DNA of 64,000 nt from JBPRGH01 sp051418055 (lineage in GTDB: Bacteria > Bacteroidota > Bacteroidia > Cytophagales > Cyclobacteriaceae), in contig JBPRGH010000137.1 in assembly GCA_051418055.1 (NCBI GenBank), forward strand, positions 1-64,000. The letters are read 5' to 3'. Made by a program: the position numbers and the translations under genes. The notes under the pieces were generated by a model. It was not told the DNA's origin. It saw only the letters and a program-made list of their open reading frames with translations, and did no database searches. Positions 17,620-27,472 of the stretch are shown in pieces; the first letter of the stretch is position 1, and every line of letters starts with the position of its first letter.

Positions 17620-18391
17620 AAGTATGGAGTTTAAGCTGATTACCGTCAAAAATCGCATAATTACTACCTGTAACCCATTCCCCCAGATTTATATATCGGC
17701 TGTTCGTCCCAACCTCAAGCTCTAGTACAAGATGTCTGTGGCCAAAGATGTAATAATCATGATGTTCTGCTTTTTCTATCTTTTTGCAGAACTGCCATAA
17801 AAATTCTTTTTCACCTAAAAACTGCTCTTCATTTTTTTTAAGGTTGCTTATTCTGCTTCTGCCGCTCCAGAAATTGGCAATGCCTATTCCGGTATTAGGG
17901 TGAATGCGGGCAAAAAGCCACTGGCTTACTCTGCTGCGAAAGATGCGCTTCAGAAGTTTATAATTTAGATCTCCCGGCCCGAGCCCATCCCCATGGCCAA
18001 TCAGGAGGTTTTTATTATTAATTGTAATTTGATGAGGTTCTTTATAAACAGGAATGGAAAATTCTTTTGGGAAATAATCAAACATCCACATGTCATGATT
18101 ACCTGTAAAGATGATAATATTGATCCCTTCATCTACCAGCTCGGCAAGTTTTCCCTGAAAGCGTATAAATCCTTTAGGAATGGCATGTTTATATTCAAAC
18201 CAAAAATCAAAAAGGTCACCTAATAAAAAAATGGAATGAGCATCCTTTCGGATGCTCTCCAACCATTCAATTATTTTTTTCTCTCTTTTTCTGCTGCTGT
18301 CTTTATCAGGAGCTCCCAAATGGAAATCAGATGCAAAATATACTTTCTTTCCGGCTGGTAAATGAAGCTCTTCTAATGACTTGAACATCAA
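17612..18391 (-). CDS. lpxH: UDP-2,3-diacylglucosamine diphosphatase LpxH-like
   Basis: Predicted membrane-associated metallophosphoesterase that hydrolyses UDP-2,3-diacylglucosamine to lipid X in lipid A synthesis. The 259 residues carry the calcineurin-like metal motifs: FASDFHLG, LLGDLFDFWFE, FTGNHDMW, IGHGDG and FGHRH. The DFWFEY stretch and GDGLGPGD are typical of the LpxH group in Bacteroidota. It begins 16 bp after ftsH and likely belongs to an rsfS-ftsH-lpxH operon. FtsH controls LpxC turnover in enterics, so a shared lipid A theme is attractive but inferred. Confidence 0.85.
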   Translation of the reverse strand: MMFKSLEELHLPAGKKVYFASDFHLGAPDKDSSRKREKKIIEWLESIRKDAHSIFLLGDLFDFWFEYKHAIPKGFIRFQGKLAELVDEGINIIIFTGNHDMWMFDYFPKEFSIPVYKEPHQITINNKNLLIGHGDGLGPGDLNYKLLKRIFRSRVSQWLFARIHPNTGIGIANFWSGRSRISNLKKNEEQFLGEKEFLWQFCKKIEKAEHHDYYIFGHRHLVLELEVGTNSRYINLGEWVTGSNYAIFDGNQLKLHTFE

Positions 18392-18407
18392 TTCTATAGC
18401 TGCTGGC

Positions 18408-20507
18408 TTACTTTTTATCTTCCTCTTCTTCTACCTGGTTTTTTTCAGGTCCCTGGCCTTCCTCATCTTCTGGCTTCTCTTTTTCAGTAGCTTCATTTTT
18501 CTCTGAAGCTTCATTCTTTTCAGCCTTTTCACCATTCTCAGATGGTTTGCCATTTGTAGAAGTAGTATAAGCTTCATAAGTTGTATGACCTTCAAAAGGA
18601 CGTTTACCTATAAGGCCTTCAAGATCTGCCTGGAAGATTATTTCCTTCTCAAGCAGCTCGGTTGCAACTTTTTCCAACTCCTCCCTTCTTTCAAGAAGCA
18701 GGTTTTTTGTACGCTCGTATGCCTGTTCAATAAGAGCCCGCACCTCCTGATCAATTGTTTCAGCTGTAGATTCAGAATATGGCTTAGTGAAGTTATAATC
18801 CGATGATTTAGAATCATAGAATGAAATATGCCCAAGCTTTTTATTCATCCCGTAAACAGTTACAATGCTGTATGCCATCTTGGTAATTCGCTCAAGATCG
18901 CTTAGTGCGCCGGTTGAGATCTTATTAAATGTTATCTCTTCAGCTGCACGACCGCCAAGGGCCATACACATTTCATCAAAAAGCTGCTCTGTCTGATAGA
19001 GGAACTGCTCTTTTGGCAGGTATTGTGCATATCCAAGAGCGGCAACACCACGAGGTACAATACTTACCTTTACCAATGGATCAGCATGCTCCAGGAACCA
19101 TCCTGCAACGGCATGACCGGCTTCATGATAAGCTACAATTTTCTTCTCTTCAGGAGATATAATTTTATTTTTCTTTTCCAGGCCACCAATTACCCTGTCA
19201 ATAGCATCATGGAAATCCTGCAGGGTTACTGACTTACGATCACGGCGAGCGGCTATAAGAGCTGCTTCGTTACATACGTTGGCAATTTCTGCACCTGCAA
19301 AACCTGGAGTCTGTGCTGCCAGTTTTTTCGGATCTACATCATCAGCCAACTTCAGCGGCTTAAGATGTACACGGAAAATATGTTCACGACCAACAATATC
19401 CGGCTTATCAATACTTATCTGCCTGTCAAAACGGCCGGGACGTAACAATGCAGAATCTAAAACATCCGGACGGTTTGTTGCTCCAAGAATAATTACACCA
19501 CTATCAGTAGCAAAACCATCCATCTCCACAAGAAGTGAGTTAAGCGTATTCTCTCGCTCGTCATTTGATCCCGGAGTTTGTCCACGACCACGTGAACGGC
19601 CAATAGCATCCATTTCATCGATAAAGATGATACATGGTGCCTTTTCTTTTGCTTGCTTAAACAGGTCGCGTACACGTGCAGCACCGACACCTACAAACAT
19701 CTCTACAAAATCTGATCCCGATAAGCTGAAGAATGGAACACCTGCTTCACCAGCAACGGCTTTTGCAAGAAGGGTTTTCCCTGTACCTGGAGGGCCTATC
19801 AGCAAAGCGCCTTTAGGTATTTTACCACCAAGTTTGGTGAATTTACCCGGGTTCTTCAAGAACTCAACAACTTCTTTAACCTCTTCTTTAGCCTCATCCA
19901 GACCGGCTACATCGGCAAAAGTTACTTTTACTTTATTTTCTGCATCGAATAATGCAGCTTTAGATTTCCCTATATTAAATATCTGACCACCCGGGCCTCC
20001 GCCACCTGTCATACGGCGCATAAGGAACCAGAAACCAAAGAAAATTAGTATCAGAAATCCCCAGTTAAAAAAGAGATTCATAAAATCACTCTTCTCGTTA
20101 TACTCGAGATCAATCCGTTGATCTTCAGGAAGGGTTTTCTTGAACTCACGGTATTCTTCAACGAAGCTTTCAACTGAACCTATCTTCATTTTGTAGTGCG
20201 GGCCATCACCTACACCACCAAATGGACTTTCGCCTTCCAGTTCTGTTCGATATTTCGCATTATTAAGAGCTTCTTCCTTAAGATATATCTCTACATAATT
20301 TTGATTTCTTATTAATACGATTTGCTCTACATCACCGCTGGTCACCATATTCTCAAAGCGGCTTTTGGTAATAGGGATCATACCACTACCCTGATTCAAA
20401 TAGGTGATACCCAAAAATACCATTAAAAGCACGATGATCACCCACATCTGGTAGTTGGGACGGGGAGGCTTATTTCCCATTAAATTTTTCTTATTCTTAT
20501 CTGACAT
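18408..20507 (-). CDS. ftsH: ATP-dependent zinc metalloprotease FtsH
   Basis: Inner-membrane AAA+ protease degrading misfolded membrane proteins and regulatory targets. The 699 residues include TM1 (about 20-40), a periplasmic FtsH-extracellular domain, TM2 (about 147-165), Walker A GPPGTGKT near 240-247 and Walker B IFIDEMDAIG. The second region of homology is ATNRPDVLDSALLRPGRFDRQ, and the zinc site is H461-EAG-H465. The C terminus is an unusually long acidic and lysine-rich tail (last about 50 residues, repeats of EKNEA and EKEKPEDEE), probably disordered. It lies between rsfS and lpxH. Confidence 0.97.
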   Translation of the reverse strand: MSDKNKKNLMGNKPPRPNYQMWVIIVLLMVFLGITYLNQGSGMIPITKSRFENMVTSGDVEQIVLIRNQNYVEIYLKEEALNNAKYRTELEGESPFGGVGDGPHYKMKIGSVESFVEEYREFKKTLPEDQRIDLEYNEKSDFMNLFFNWGFLILIFFGFWFLMRRMTGGGGPGGQIFNIGKSKAALFDAENKVKVTFADVAGLDEAKEEVKEVVEFLKNPGKFTKLGGKIPKGALLIGPPGTGKTLLAKAVAGEAGVPFFSLSGSDFVEMFVGVGAARVRDLFKQAKEKAPCIIFIDEMDAIGRSRGRGQTPGSNDERENTLNSLLVEMDGFATDSGVIILGATNRPDVLDSALLRPGRFDRQISIDKPDIVGREHIFRVHLKPLKLADDVDPKKLAAQTPGFAGAEIANVCNEAALIAARRDRKSVTLQDFHDAIDRVIGGLEKKNKIISPEEKKIVAYHEAGHAVAGWFLEHADPLVKVSIVPRGVAALGYAQYLPKEQFLYQTEQLFDEMCMALGGRAAEEITFNKISTGALSDLERITKMAYSIVTVYGMNKKLGHISFYDSKSSDYNFTKPYSESTAETIDQEVRALIEQAYERTKNLLLERREELEKVATELLEKEIIFQADLEGLIGKRPFEGHTTYEAYTTSTNGKPSENGEKAEKNEASEKNEATEKEKPEDEEGQGPEKNQVEEEEDKK

Positions 20508-20556
20508 GTTTTAATCCTTCTGCAACAAATTGTTACGTAAATATAATGTATATGTT

Positions 20557-20934
20557 TTAAGCTTCTTCTTTTATATGTTCTACAACAGCATCGCCCCATA
20601 AGTTTTCAAGAGCAAAAAAATCTCTTTTTTCTTTCTTGAATATATGAGCAACAACATTAACATAATCAAGAAGCATCCACTCTCGGTTTGTTTTTCCTTC
20701 AATATGCCACGGATTTTCCTGTAGCTGTTTATATACCTGTTCGTCTATTGAATCTGCGATGGCTTCTATTTGGGTATCAGATGTTCCTGTGCATATTACA
20801 AAAAAATCTGCAATCGCACTTTTGACCTTCCTCATGTCCAGCACCACTATATCTTTAGCTTTTTTATCCAGCATTCCCTGTACAACTACTTCTCTGAGTT
20901 TTTCGGAACGCATAGAATTATTATTTTCACCCAT
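20557..20934 (-). CDS. rsfS: ribosome silencing factor RsfS
   Basis: A 125-residue RsfS/Iojap protein, which binds ribosomal protein L14 and blocks subunit joining during starvation. Family landmarks: DIVVLDMRKVKSAIADFFVICTGTSDTQ and the C-terminal EWMLLDYVNVVAHIF. It heads the apparent rsfS-ftsH-lpxH operon, with a TAATTTTG element about 25 nt upstream. The gene is divergent from birA with only 40 bp between starts. Confidence 0.93.
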   Translation of the reverse strand: MGENNNSMRSEKLREVVVQGMLDKKAKDIVVLDMRKVKSAIADFFVICTGTSDTQIEAIADSIDEQVYKQLQENPWHIEGKTNREWMLLDYVNVVAHIFKKEKRDFFALENLWGDAVVEHIKEEA

Positions 20935-20958
20935 TCAAATGGAAATTGCTTAATTTAA

Positions 20959-20966
20959 CAAAATTA
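20959..20966 (-). promoter_or_regulatory. Bacteroidota -7 element for rsfS-ftsH
   Basis: Minus-strand TAATTTTG, an exact TAnnTTTG match ending about 25 nt upstream of the rsfS ATG. It sits in the 40-bp gap shared with birA, so both promoters must overlap or birA is read from further away. Confidence 0.45.
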
Positions 20967-20974
20967 CTAAATCA

Positions 20975-21730
20975 TTGTATAAATATCTTGCCAATACTGT
21001 TTTTACTGGAAAAAAGATCGAATATCTGCCAACTTGTCATTCTACTAACAACGAAGCGAAAGAAATTGCTAAAAAAAGTAAAAATGCAGACGGCATAATA
21101 GTTATTACGGATAATCAGACATCCGGTAAAGGACAACGTGGAAACACATGGGAAAGTGCCCCTGAGGAAAACCTCACCTTCAGTGTTATCTACCACCCAC
21201 ATTTCTTATTTTCTTCCGAAAGTTTTTACCTGAATATTATTACCTCTCTTGCGCTGGTACAGGCATTAAAAAATTTTAACATTAAATCACAGATAAAATG
21301 GCCGAATGATATATATGCCGGAAGTTATAAGATCAGCGGTATTCTTATTGAAAATTCGCTGGAGCGCGAAAAAATAAAAAACAGCATTATAGGTATTGGC
21401 TTAAATGTTAATCAATCTCAGTTTTCTTACCCTCAGGCAGCTTCCATGTACACCATATCAAATCGTACTTATCGACTACAGGATGTTTTGGAGGTCCTGG
21501 TTTCACATCTTGAGCAGTTATATTTAAAACTTAAAAGTGGAAACAGAACTTATCTGCGAGAGCAATATCATAAGCATTTATTAGGTATAGATCAGACAAG
21601 GACTTTTATAGCCGGAGACCAGGAGGTTATTGGCATTATATTAGGGGTAGATGAAGATGGCCGTTTGAAGGTTGAAATTGCCGGAAATACCCAATATTTC
21701 TCATTTAAGGAAATTAAGTTTATTTTCTAA
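20975..21730 (+). CDS. birA: biotin--[acetyl-CoA-carboxylase] ligase
   Basis: Predicted enzyme that activates biotin with ATP and attaches it to the biotin carboxyl carrier protein or other carboxylases. The 251 residues are the catalytic type without a DNA-binding domain. Motifs: TCHSTNNEAK, TDNQTSGKGQRGNTWESAPEENLTFS, IKWPNDIYAGSYKISGILIE and GIGLNVNQ. The start is TTG at 20977 minus 2, that is 20975; no in-frame ATG gives a complete N terminus. Its substrates may include a carboxylase working with the subunit at 9706. Confidence 0.92.
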   Translation: MYKYLANTVFTGKKIEYLPTCHSTNNEAKEIAKKSKNADGIIVITDNQTSGKGQRGNTWESAPEENLTFSVIYHPHFLFSSESFYLNIITSLALVQALKNFNIKSQIKWPNDIYAGSYKISGILIENSLEREKIKNSIIGIGLNVNQSQFSYPQAASMYTISNRTYRLQDVLEVLVSHLEQLYLKLKSGNRTYLREQYHKHLLGIDQTRTFIAGDQEVIGIILGVDEDGRLKVEIAGNTQYFSFKEIKFIF

Positions 21731-21780
21731 AATACAAGTGGCATTTTAATTAATTTTAAAGTTTTAATCAAAATAAAAAT

Positions 21781-24700
21781 ATGAAGAATATTCTTTTAAT
21801 GATGTTTATTTTTTCTGTCGGTTTTAATGCATCTGCGCAAAAGATCGATATGAAACATATGGTCGATATGGAGCCCCGGAGTATAGGTCCGGCAGGTATG
21901 AGCGGCCGTGTTACTGCTATTGATGTAGTAACTGAAAACCCTGATATTATTTATGCAGGTACAGCATCCGGCGGCTTATGGAAATCTGAAAGCGGCGGAA
22001 TTGACTGGATGCCAATTTTTGATGAACAGCCTGTAGCTTCTATTGGAGCTGTGGCCATTCAGCAATCAAACCCTTCCGTAATATGGGTTGGTACCGGTGA
22101 AGGAAACCCCAGAAACAGCCTTAATGGCGGTTATGGTATTTACCGAACTTTAGATGCAGGAAGAACCTGGGAGCTGATGGGCCTTGAAAAAACAAGACAT
22201 ATTCATCGCGTAATTATTGATCCTACTGATCCTGATGTTGTGTATGTTGCTGCAATAGGTTCTCCATGGGGGGAACATCCTGAAAGAGGGATTTATAAAA
22301 CTACGGATGGTGGAAAATCCTGGAACCGCATTTTATTTACAAATGAGAAAAGTGGTGCTGCCGATCTGGTAATGGACCCGACAAATCCGAATAAATTAAT
22401 AGCTGCTATGTGGGAGCATAAACGTGAGCCATGGTTCTTCAATTCAGGAGGCCCGGGATCAGGTTTGTTCGTGACGCATGATGGTGGTGAAACCTGGTCA
22501 AGGAAAACAGAAAAAGACGGGCTGCCCAAAGGGGAGCTTGGAAGAATAGGCCTTGCAATTTCAAGAAGCAATCCAAAAATTATATATGCCCTGGTTGAAT
22601 CTAAAAAGAATGCCCTGTATCGCTCTGAGGATGGGGGCTTTTCATGGAAGATGATCAATGACAAAGGGGAGATTGGCAATCGCCCATTCTATTATTCTGA
22701 AATATATGTAGATCCGAATAATGAAAACCGCCTTTACAGTTTATTTTCATATGTTAATGTAAGTGAAGACGGTGGCCGTTCTTTTAATATGCTAATGCCG
22801 GCTTATGGTACTGACGTTGGCATTCATCCCGATCATCATGCCTGGTATATACATCCCGAAAATTCTTCATTTATGATCGATGGGAATGACGGGGGTTTAA
22901 ATATTACGCGTGACAGGGGACAAACCTGGCGTTTTGTAGAAACCTTGCCGCTGGCACAGTTCTATCATATTAGTGTAGATAATGAAACCCCATATAATAT
23001 ATATGGAGGTATGCAGGATAATGGTTCATGGGTTGGCCCGGCATATGTATGGAAAACGCAGGGGATCCGTAATTCTTACTGGCAGGAAGTTATGTTCGGC
23101 GATGGTTTTGATGTAGTTCCTGATCCTGAAAACTCCCGCTATGGTTATGCCATGTCTCAGCAGGGAAATGTTGGCCGATACGACCGACTTACAGGTTATA
23201 CCAAAACTATAAAGCCTACACATCCTGATCCGGAAGTACGTTTAAGGTTTAACTGGAATGCAGCTATTGCTCAGGATCCTTTTGATCCTAATACTATTTA
23301 TTATGGTAGCCAGTTTGTGCATAAGAGCTCTAATAAAGGAAACTCATGGGAAATAATTTCTCCTGATCTGACTACCGATGACCCTGAAAAACAAAAGCAG
23401 CATGAAAGCGGTGGGTTAACCATTGACGCTACTGGAGCTGAAAATTATACTACTATTCTTGCCATTGAACCAAGCACTCTGGAAGCGGGAGTGTTATGGG
23501 TTGGTACTGATGACGGAAATGTTCAGGTATCACGGGATGGAGGAAAAAGCTGGACTAACGTAGCTCCAAATATTTCCGGGTTACCGGCAGGTTCATGGAT
23601 ACCTCAGATCCGTGCTTCACGATATAATAATGGAGAAGCTTATGTAGTGTCAAATGATTACAGAAGGTTTAACTATACCCCTTATCTTTTCAAAACAACA
23701 GATTATGGAAAATCATGGTCTCGTATCGTTGATGAAAATGATGTTTTCGGTTATACACTTTCATTTATCCAGGATCCGGTAGAGCCGAACCTGATGTTTT
23801 TAGGCACAGAGGATGGATTATATGTAAGTATTGATGGTGCAGCAAACTGGACAAAATGGACAAGGGATTATCCGTCAGTGCCTACTATGGACCTTGCTAT
23901 TCAGGAAAAAGAGCATGATCTTGTAATTGGCACTTATGGCCGTGCTGCTTATGTTTTGGATGATATCAGGCCGTTAAGAGCAATGGCAAAGGAAAATGTT
24001 ACGGCTAAAGAACTTGATCTGTTTACTCCCCCTGATGCTTATGTAGCGGAATACCAGCAACCGGTAGGTTCAAGATTTGGTGCAAATGCTATGTTCAATG
24101 GGGAGAACAGGCCATATGGTGCACATATTTCATACTGGGTACAGGTGCCTTCAAAAGATGTTGAAAAAGAAGGTGATAAGGAAGATAAAAAATCTAAGAA
24201 AAAGAAAAAAGACAGAGAGCCTGAAGAAGAAAAGCCAGTTGAGGATAAGGTGAAGCGTGATTCGGTTTATGTTCATATATATAATGGACAGAATGAGCTG
24301 ATCAGGACCTTAAAAAGAAAAACCCCTGATTCTACAGGTATTTACCGAATGACCTGGTATATGGATGAAGCAGGTGTAAGATATCCTTCCCGTCAGAAAA
24401 GAAGAAACTCTTCAAATGAACCCGGTGGAGTGACTGTCTTACCAGGAACATATAAGATAGTAATGCTTTATGGCGATAAGAAAGATTCGGCTGATATAAA
24501 AGTAAGTTATGATCCTCGTCTGGAAACAGATGATGAGGTACATAAGGCTAAATACGATGCTTTGAAAGAGCTTGAGCAAAAAGTTGATAAAGCAAGCCGG
24601 GCAGTTACACAGCTGGTGGAAAGCCGTGAATTAGCTGATGATTTTGAAAATAGACTAAAAGATCTGAAGAAATTAAATCCGGAGGCTGATGTTCCGTATG

Positions 24701-25041
24701 ATTCTCTGATCAAAGAGTCAAAAGCTGTGAAGGACAGTATAAGAGTATTAATAGATACTTTCCTTGGTGAAGAAGATGAACGTCAGGGTATAATAAGAAG
24801 CCCGGATCCCAACGTAATGTCCTATCTTTCTTCAGCCAGATATTATGTAGGGTCTACTTTAGAGGTACCTGGGCCAACAGAAGAGAGATTGATGGACCAG
24901 GCAGATCGAAAATTAAAGCCCGCCCTTGAAAAAGTAAATGAATTTTATCAGACTCAATGGCAGGAATATCAAAGGCTGATGCAACAGCAAGACCTGACTT
25001 ACTTTAAGAAATACGAACCAATAGAATGGAACGAAGAATAA
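21781..25041 (+). CDS. secreted BNR/sortilin-type beta-propeller protein
   Basis: A 1086-residue exported protein with signal peptide MKNILLMMFIFSVGFNASAQ. At least seven Asp-box motifs of the form S-x-D-x-G-x-T-W are visible (TLDAGRTW, TTDGGKSW, THDGGETW, TRDRGQTW, SRDGGKSW, TTDYGKSW), typical of VPS10/sortilin-like ten-bladed propellers. After the propeller (about residue 750) comes a lysine/glutamate-rich linker at about 800-830, then a helical C-terminal region. Proteins of this type are often annotated as glycosyl hydrolases, but no catalytic residues are evident. It overlaps the following hydrolase gene by 16 bp, suggesting joint function on extracellular peptides or polymers (inference). 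Confidence 0.85.
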   Translation: MKNILLMMFIFSVGFNASAQKIDMKHMVDMEPRSIGPAGMSGRVTAIDVVTENPDIIYAGTASGGLWKSESGGIDWMPIFDEQPVASIGAVAIQQSNPSVIWVGTGEGNPRNSLNGGYGIYRTLDAGRTWELMGLEKTRHIHRVIIDPTDPDVVYVAAIGSPWGEHPERGIYKTTDGGKSWNRILFTNEKSGAADLVMDPTNPNKLIAAMWEHKREPWFFNSGGPGSGLFVTHDGGETWSRKTEKDGLPKGELGRIGLAISRSNPKIIYALVESKKNALYRSEDGGFSWKMINDKGEIGNRPFYYSEIYVDPNNENRLYSLFSYVNVSEDGGRSFNMLMPAYGTDVGIHPDHHAWYIHPENSSFMIDGNDGGLNITRDRGQTWRFVETLPLAQFYHISVDNETPYNIYGGMQDNGSWVGPAYVWKTQGIRNSYWQEVMFGDGFDVVPDPENSRYGYAMSQQGNVGRYDRLTGYTKTIKPTHPDPEVRLRFNWNAAIAQDPFDPNTIYYGSQFVHKSSNKGNSWEIISPDLTTDDPEKQKQHESGGLTIDATGAENYTTILAIEPSTLEAGVLWVGTDDGNVQVSRDGGKSWTNVAPNISGLPAGSWIPQIRASRYNNGEAYVVSNDYRRFNYTPYLFKTTDYGKSWSRIVDENDVFGYTLSFIQDPVEPNLMFLGTEDGLYVSIDGAANWTKWTRDYPSVPTMDLAIQEKEHDLVIGTYGRAAYVLDDIRPLRAMAKENVTAKELDLFTPPDAYVAEYQQPVGSRFGANAMFNGENRPYGAHISYWVQVPSKDVEKEGDKEDKKSKKKKKDREPEEEKPVEDKVKRDSVYVHIYNGQNELIRTLKRKTPDSTGIYRMTWYMDEAGVRYPSRQKRRNSSNEPGGVTVLPGTYKIVMLYGDKKDSADIKVSYDPRLETDDEVHKAKYDALKELEQKVDKASRAVTQLVESRELADDFENRLKDLKKLNPEADVPYDSLIKESKAVKDSIRVLIDTFLGEEDERQGIIRSPDPNVMSYLSSARYYVGSTLEVPGPTEERLMDQADRKLKPALEKVNEFYQTQWQEYQRLMQQQDLTYFKKYEPIEWNEE

Positions 25042-26915
25042 TAACTACTTTATTTCTGCTGTTTATAGCAGGTTTTTCTTCAGCACAGACGCAGAGTGAT
25101 TCTGCGTTTGTGCGGGAGAATTACGACAAATTTGAATATCAGGTCCCAATGAGGGATGGGACTAAACTTTTTACTATCGCCTATGTGCCGAAAGATAAAA
25201 ATCAAAAGTATCCTATCCTGATGAAAAGGACACCTTACAGCATTCGCCCTTATGGGGAAAGTAACTATGCTAAATCTTTGGCACCATCTCCTTATCTGAT
25301 GCGTGACCTTTATATTTTTGTTTATCAGGATGTAAGAGGAAGGTATATGTCAGAAGGGCAGTACGATAATATGCGACCTCAAATCCCTGATAAGAGAAAG
25401 AAAACAGAAATTGATGAAAGTTCCGATACCTGGGATACAATAGATTGGCTGGTCAAAAATATTAAAGACAACAATGGCAAAGTAGGTCAGTGGGGGATAA
25501 GTTATCCCGGCTTTTATACTGTGGCCGGTGCTGTAGATGCTCATCCTGCCTTAAAAGCTTCATCACCTCAGGCACCGATATCAGATTTCTTTTTTGATGA
25601 CTTTCACCACCATGGTGCATACCTGCAAAGCTACTGGTTAGCTACGACAGTTTTTGGCTATCAAAAAGATACACTTACTACAGATGCATGGTACAGAGAT
25701 AAGTGGGTACAAACCGGAACGCCTGATGGCTATGAGTTTTATATGAATATGGGCCCGCTGAAAAATGCTTCTAAATATTTTGGTGAGGATAACTTCTTTT
25801 GGCAACAGCTGGTAGAGCATCCTAATTATGATGAATTCTGGCAAAAGAGGAGCATCTTGCCTCATTTGGATAATATTGATCATGCCGTTATGACTGTCGG
25901 AGGATGGTTTGATGCTGAAGACTTATATGGGCCACTGAATATATATAAGACTATCGAAGATAAGAACCCGGACAATACAAACATGATTGTTATGGGCCCT
26001 TGGAGCCATGGCGATTGGTCACGGGAAAGAGGTATCCAGGCAGTTGGTAATGTTTATTTTGGTGATAGCATTTCCACTTTCTACCAGACAAATATTGAAA
26101 AGCCCTTTTTTGAATATCATTTAAAAGATGGCCCAAAACCACAGCTTCCTGAAGCGTACATGTATGATACGGGATTAAAAGAGTGGCAGCGTTTTGCGCA
26201 GTGGCCACCTGAGCACCTGCCAAAGGTTGACCTGTATTTTGGTGAAGATGAAACATTAAGTATTAATAAGCCTTTGGATAAGGATGCTGAATTCTCTTAT
26301 ACCTCAGATCCGGATAAACCTGTTCCATATACGGAGGATATAAAGGTTGTGTTTACTCCGCGAAAATTTATGACTGATGATCAGCGATATGCTTCACGTC
26401 GTCCGGATGTATTAACTTTTGAGACAGATGTGCTGGAGGAGGATCTAACATTGGCCGGTGAGATTTTGGCAAAACTTAAAGTTTCGACAACAGGTACCGA
26501 TGCTGACTGGGTGGTAAAGCTGATCGATGTCTATCCGTCTGATCATCCGGATTACGAGCATAATCCCGGCCATATACGCATGGGGGGCTACCAGCAGCTG
26601 GTAAGGAGTGAGGTTTTTAGAGGGCGGTTCCGTAATTCTTATGCGAATCCTGAGCCGTTTGAGCCGGGAGTGGTTACAGATGTAGATATTCCTCTTCAGG
26701 ATATACTACATACCTTTAAGAAAGGGCATAAAATTATGATCCAGATACACAGCACATGGTTTCCATATATAGACCGTAATCCTCAGAAATACGTGGATAA
26801 TATATTTAAAGCTGATGAATCCGATTTTCGAAAGGCTATAATGACTGTTCATGGCAGCTCCGTAATATCCATTGGAGGTGAGCAGCAGGAAATTAAGATA
26901 GATATGTTGAAATAA
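25026..26915 (+). CDS. exported CocE/NonD-family hydrolase
   Basis: A 629-residue serine hydrolase with a signal peptide (TTLFLLFIAGFSSAQ). The CocE/NonD alpha-beta hydrolase core has its nucleophile in GISYPGF (Ser159), the DVRGRYMSEG block and the GPWSHGDWSR block. The C-terminal X-Pro dipeptidyl-peptidase jelly roll covers about residues 400-625. Relatives hydrolyse amide or ester bonds (glutaryl-7-ACA acylase, cocaine esterase, Xaa-Pro peptidases); the natural substrate here is unknown. ATG at 25026 lies 16 bp inside the propeller gene. The pair ends at the terminator at 26934. Confidence 0.9.
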   Translation: MERRIITTLFLLFIAGFSSAQTQSDSAFVRENYDKFEYQVPMRDGTKLFTIAYVPKDKNQKYPILMKRTPYSIRPYGESNYAKSLAPSPYLMRDLYIFVYQDVRGRYMSEGQYDNMRPQIPDKRKKTEIDESSDTWDTIDWLVKNIKDNNGKVGQWGISYPGFYTVAGAVDAHPALKASSPQAPISDFFFDDFHHHGAYLQSYWLATTVFGYQKDTLTTDAWYRDKWVQTGTPDGYEFYMNMGPLKNASKYFGEDNFFWQQLVEHPNYDEFWQKRSILPHLDNIDHAVMTVGGWFDAEDLYGPLNIYKTIEDKNPDNTNMIVMGPWSHGDWSRERGIQAVGNVYFGDSISTFYQTNIEKPFFEYHLKDGPKPQLPEAYMYDTGLKEWQRFAQWPPEHLPKVDLYFGEDETLSINKPLDKDAEFSYTSDPDKPVPYTEDIKVVFTPRKFMTDDQRYASRRPDVLTFETDVLEEDLTLAGEILAKLKVSTTGTDADWVVKLIDVYPSDHPDYEHNPGHIRMGGYQQLVRSEVFRGRFRNSYANPEPFEPGVVTDVDIPLQDILHTFKKGHKIMIQIHSTWFPYIDRNPQKYVDNIFKADESDFRKAIMTVHGSSVISIGGEQQEIKIDMLK

Positions 26916-26933
26916 AATTAAATATAATTAGTT

Positions 26934-26970
26934 AAGAGGCTGTCTGATCATAAGGCAGCCTCTTCTATTT
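26934..26970 (+). terminator. terminator after the BNR/CocE operon
   Basis: Stem AAGAGGCTG (26934-26942) pairing with CAGCCTCTT (26956-26964), then a T-rich tail. It touches the 3' end of the minus-strand ORF at 26970 and could serve both directions. Confidence 0.75.
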
Positions 26971-27251
26971 TACCCTGTCGATTTATGCCTGTACTTCAGG
27001 CGAAAGAGTATAGAATTGGTAACACTTTCAAGCGCTTCTTGATTAGGCTCTTTTTCTATAGCATTATCTGATCTGAAGTATCTCTCCAGGAAATTATTTC
27101 CTACATTTTTATATCCGTAAAATAAAAATACATCCTGAAGTTTTTCATATAGTATATTGATCTCTTTTTCAGAAAGATGATCCATATGTTGTCTGATCTC
27201 CTGAATATTATTTTTTATATTTTCTATGCACTTTTCCCTGTTTACACGCAT
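26970..27251 (-). CDS. small hypothetical protein, 93 aa
   Basis: A charged, mostly helical protein without signal peptide or membrane segment (MRVNREKCIENIKNNI start; LSEKEINILYEKLQ middle). I do not recognise the family. The ATG overlaps the end of the upstream 76-codon ORF in ATGCGTGTAA, which hints at coupling. It stands in an AT-rich region of small and decayed genes. Confidence 0.45.
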   Translation of the reverse strand: MRVNREKCIENIKNNIQEIRQHMDHLSEKEINILYEKLQDVFLFYGYKNVGNNFLERYFRSDNAIEKEPNQEALESVTNSILFRLKYRHKSTG

Positions 27252-27472
27252 ATCTCTTTCTGTTTAAGATTATAAAACAGTATCTCCTTACAGCAAAGAG
27301 TATATCTATTCAGCAGTGAATAGTTATTACTTATAGCCCTCTTTGTTTTATATTTAAATATTTGCGGTCCAGCATAAATGCGTTTTATAAATTTGTTTAA
27401 ATATCTATTTATTAATATTTGATTTTTTAAAACTAATGCCAAAGCCACAAATCCCCAATTTATCCTTCTCAT
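27242..27472 (-). CDS. doubtful small ORF, 76 aa
   Basis: Open frame directly upstream of the 93-residue ORF, overlapping it by 10 bp. The translation is rich in Asn, Lys and Tyr with a hydrophobic patch at residues 8-20 and no recognised motif. The close overlap is the only argument for translation. It may be AT-driven chance. Confidence 0.25.
   Translation of the reverse strand: MRRINWGFVALALVLKNQILINRYLNKFIKRIYAGPQIFKYKTKRAISNNYSLLNRYTLCCKEILFYNLKQKEICV

Noticed and set aside
19279..19986. 235-codon open frame on the plus strand
   Set aside because: Lies fully antisense to ftsH; its Ser/Pro/Arg-rich translation is typical of a shadow frame opposite a conserved gene.
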